A stretch of DNA of 64,000 bases from Sva-07 sp963774765. Its GTDB lineage: Bacteria; Actinomycetota; Acidimicrobiia; Acidimicrobiales; Ilumatobacteraceae. Numbering within the stretch: position 1 is the stretch's first letter; every line of letters starts with the position of its first letter. The notes beneath the pieces were generated by a model. It was given only the letters and a program-made list of their open reading frames with translations, was not told the DNA's origin and did no database searches. The translations under genes and the position numbers were made by a program. Of the stretch, positions 63,715 through 64,000 are shown piece after piece. The stretch covers positions 310,001 to 374,000 of the forward strand of contig CAVZGP010000011.1 in NCBI GenBank assembly GCA_963774765.1, read 5' to 3'.

Positions 63715-63997
63715 TGGTTCGTCGGTGTGTACGGCAACGGTGGATGTGACCTCGTTGACGAATCCGTCGGCGGGCTACTTCACGTACACGGTCACCGATG
63801 GGATCTCGACGTCGTCGGGCGCCCGGGTGGATGTGAGGAATCCGGCACCGACGGCGATGGCGACGCAGTTGGTCGGTGGTGTGGGGTACGACGGTGACGT
63901 TGCGTGGCATCGATCCGAATGGTGACCGTTGTCGTTCTCGGTGAGTCCGGGCAGTTCTGTGACGTTGGGTGCGGTGTCGTCGCCGTTGTGTGTCGCG
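63647..63997 (+). repeat. 59-bp identical direct repeat in the broken adhesin gene
   Basis: Positions 63647-63705 and 63939-63997 are identical over 59 bp, 292 bp apart, each encoding the end of an Ig-like unit (SVTLGAVSSPLCVA). Frame breaks lie between them near 63706, 63880 and 63930. Confidence 0.8.
63677..63925 (+). pseudogene. continuation of the Ig-like repeat gene in another frame
   Basis: Beyond the stop at 63714, the next frame reads CGDGSSVCTATVDVTSLT and FTYTVTDGISTSSGARVDV, clear homologues of the preceding unit, until another break near 63880 and a stop at 63925. It is part of one interrupted gene, not a separate one. Confidence 0.6.
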
Positions 63998-64000
63998 CAG

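Noticed and set aside
1..64000. tRNA, rRNA, insertion sequence or prophage genes
   Set aside because: None was recognised: no cloverleaf-type segment, transposase, integrase or flanking inverted repeat was found by reading.

Overview
The window is high-GC DNA with GTG/TTG starts, purine-rich ribosome-binding sites and -10 boxes of TANNNT type. This fits an actinobacterium. The mix of Wzx/Wzy polysaccharide genes, DUF4012, a SARP-like regulator and very large LamG/PKD/CotH proteins suggests a marine Acidimicrobiia (Ilumatobacter-like) organism, but that placement is inference from gene style, not a phylogeny.

Layout. 1-4000: tail of a possible methyltransferase, then leftward a sulfotransferase, an asparagine-synthase-like protein and an LPXTG surface protein. 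4136-17655: three large secreted proteins on the minus strand, including two tandem CotH-kinase multidomain proteins of 1651 and 1911 residues. 17897-24888: a WecG/TagA glycosyltransferase, a GT4-like and a GT2 glycosyltransferase, two sulfotransferases and a DUF4012 protein. 24914-29247: two divergent secreted proteins. 29289-38668: GT2 enzymes, two more sulfotransferases, Wzy-like polymerase, Wzz-like protein, Wzx flippase. 38654-40906: a two-domain (MDR plus Gfo/Idh) oxidoreductase. 41311-57476: a rightward group with a 4170-residue secreted protein, a membrane-anchored acidic protein, a secreted polysaccharide-lyase-like (PL14-like) protein and a PAP-phosphatase-like enzyme. 57755-59392: the initiating polyprenyl-phosphate sugar-phosphate transferase. 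59800-64000: a small membrane protein, a frameshifted SARP/BTAD regulator and the broken start of a repeat-rich secreted protein running off the edge.

How it works together (inference): WbaP-like transferase starts a lipid-linked repeat unit; the GT2/GT4/WecG enzymes extend it; five sulfotransferases could decorate it using PAPS, with the bisphosphate nucleotidase removing inhibitory PAP; Wzx flips and Wzy/Wzz polymerise it. The secreted lyase, CotH proteins and giant LamG/PKD protein would act on or bind the matrix outside the cell. I read it as a sulfated exopolysaccharide/surface-matrix locus.

The most unusual signal is a roughly 190-residue Rossmann-like module (ThuA/GATase1-like by eye) present seven times in six otherwise different secreted proteins, plus two more private modules shared between pairs of these proteins. 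The right end carries several frame breaks that may be sequencing indels or real decay.
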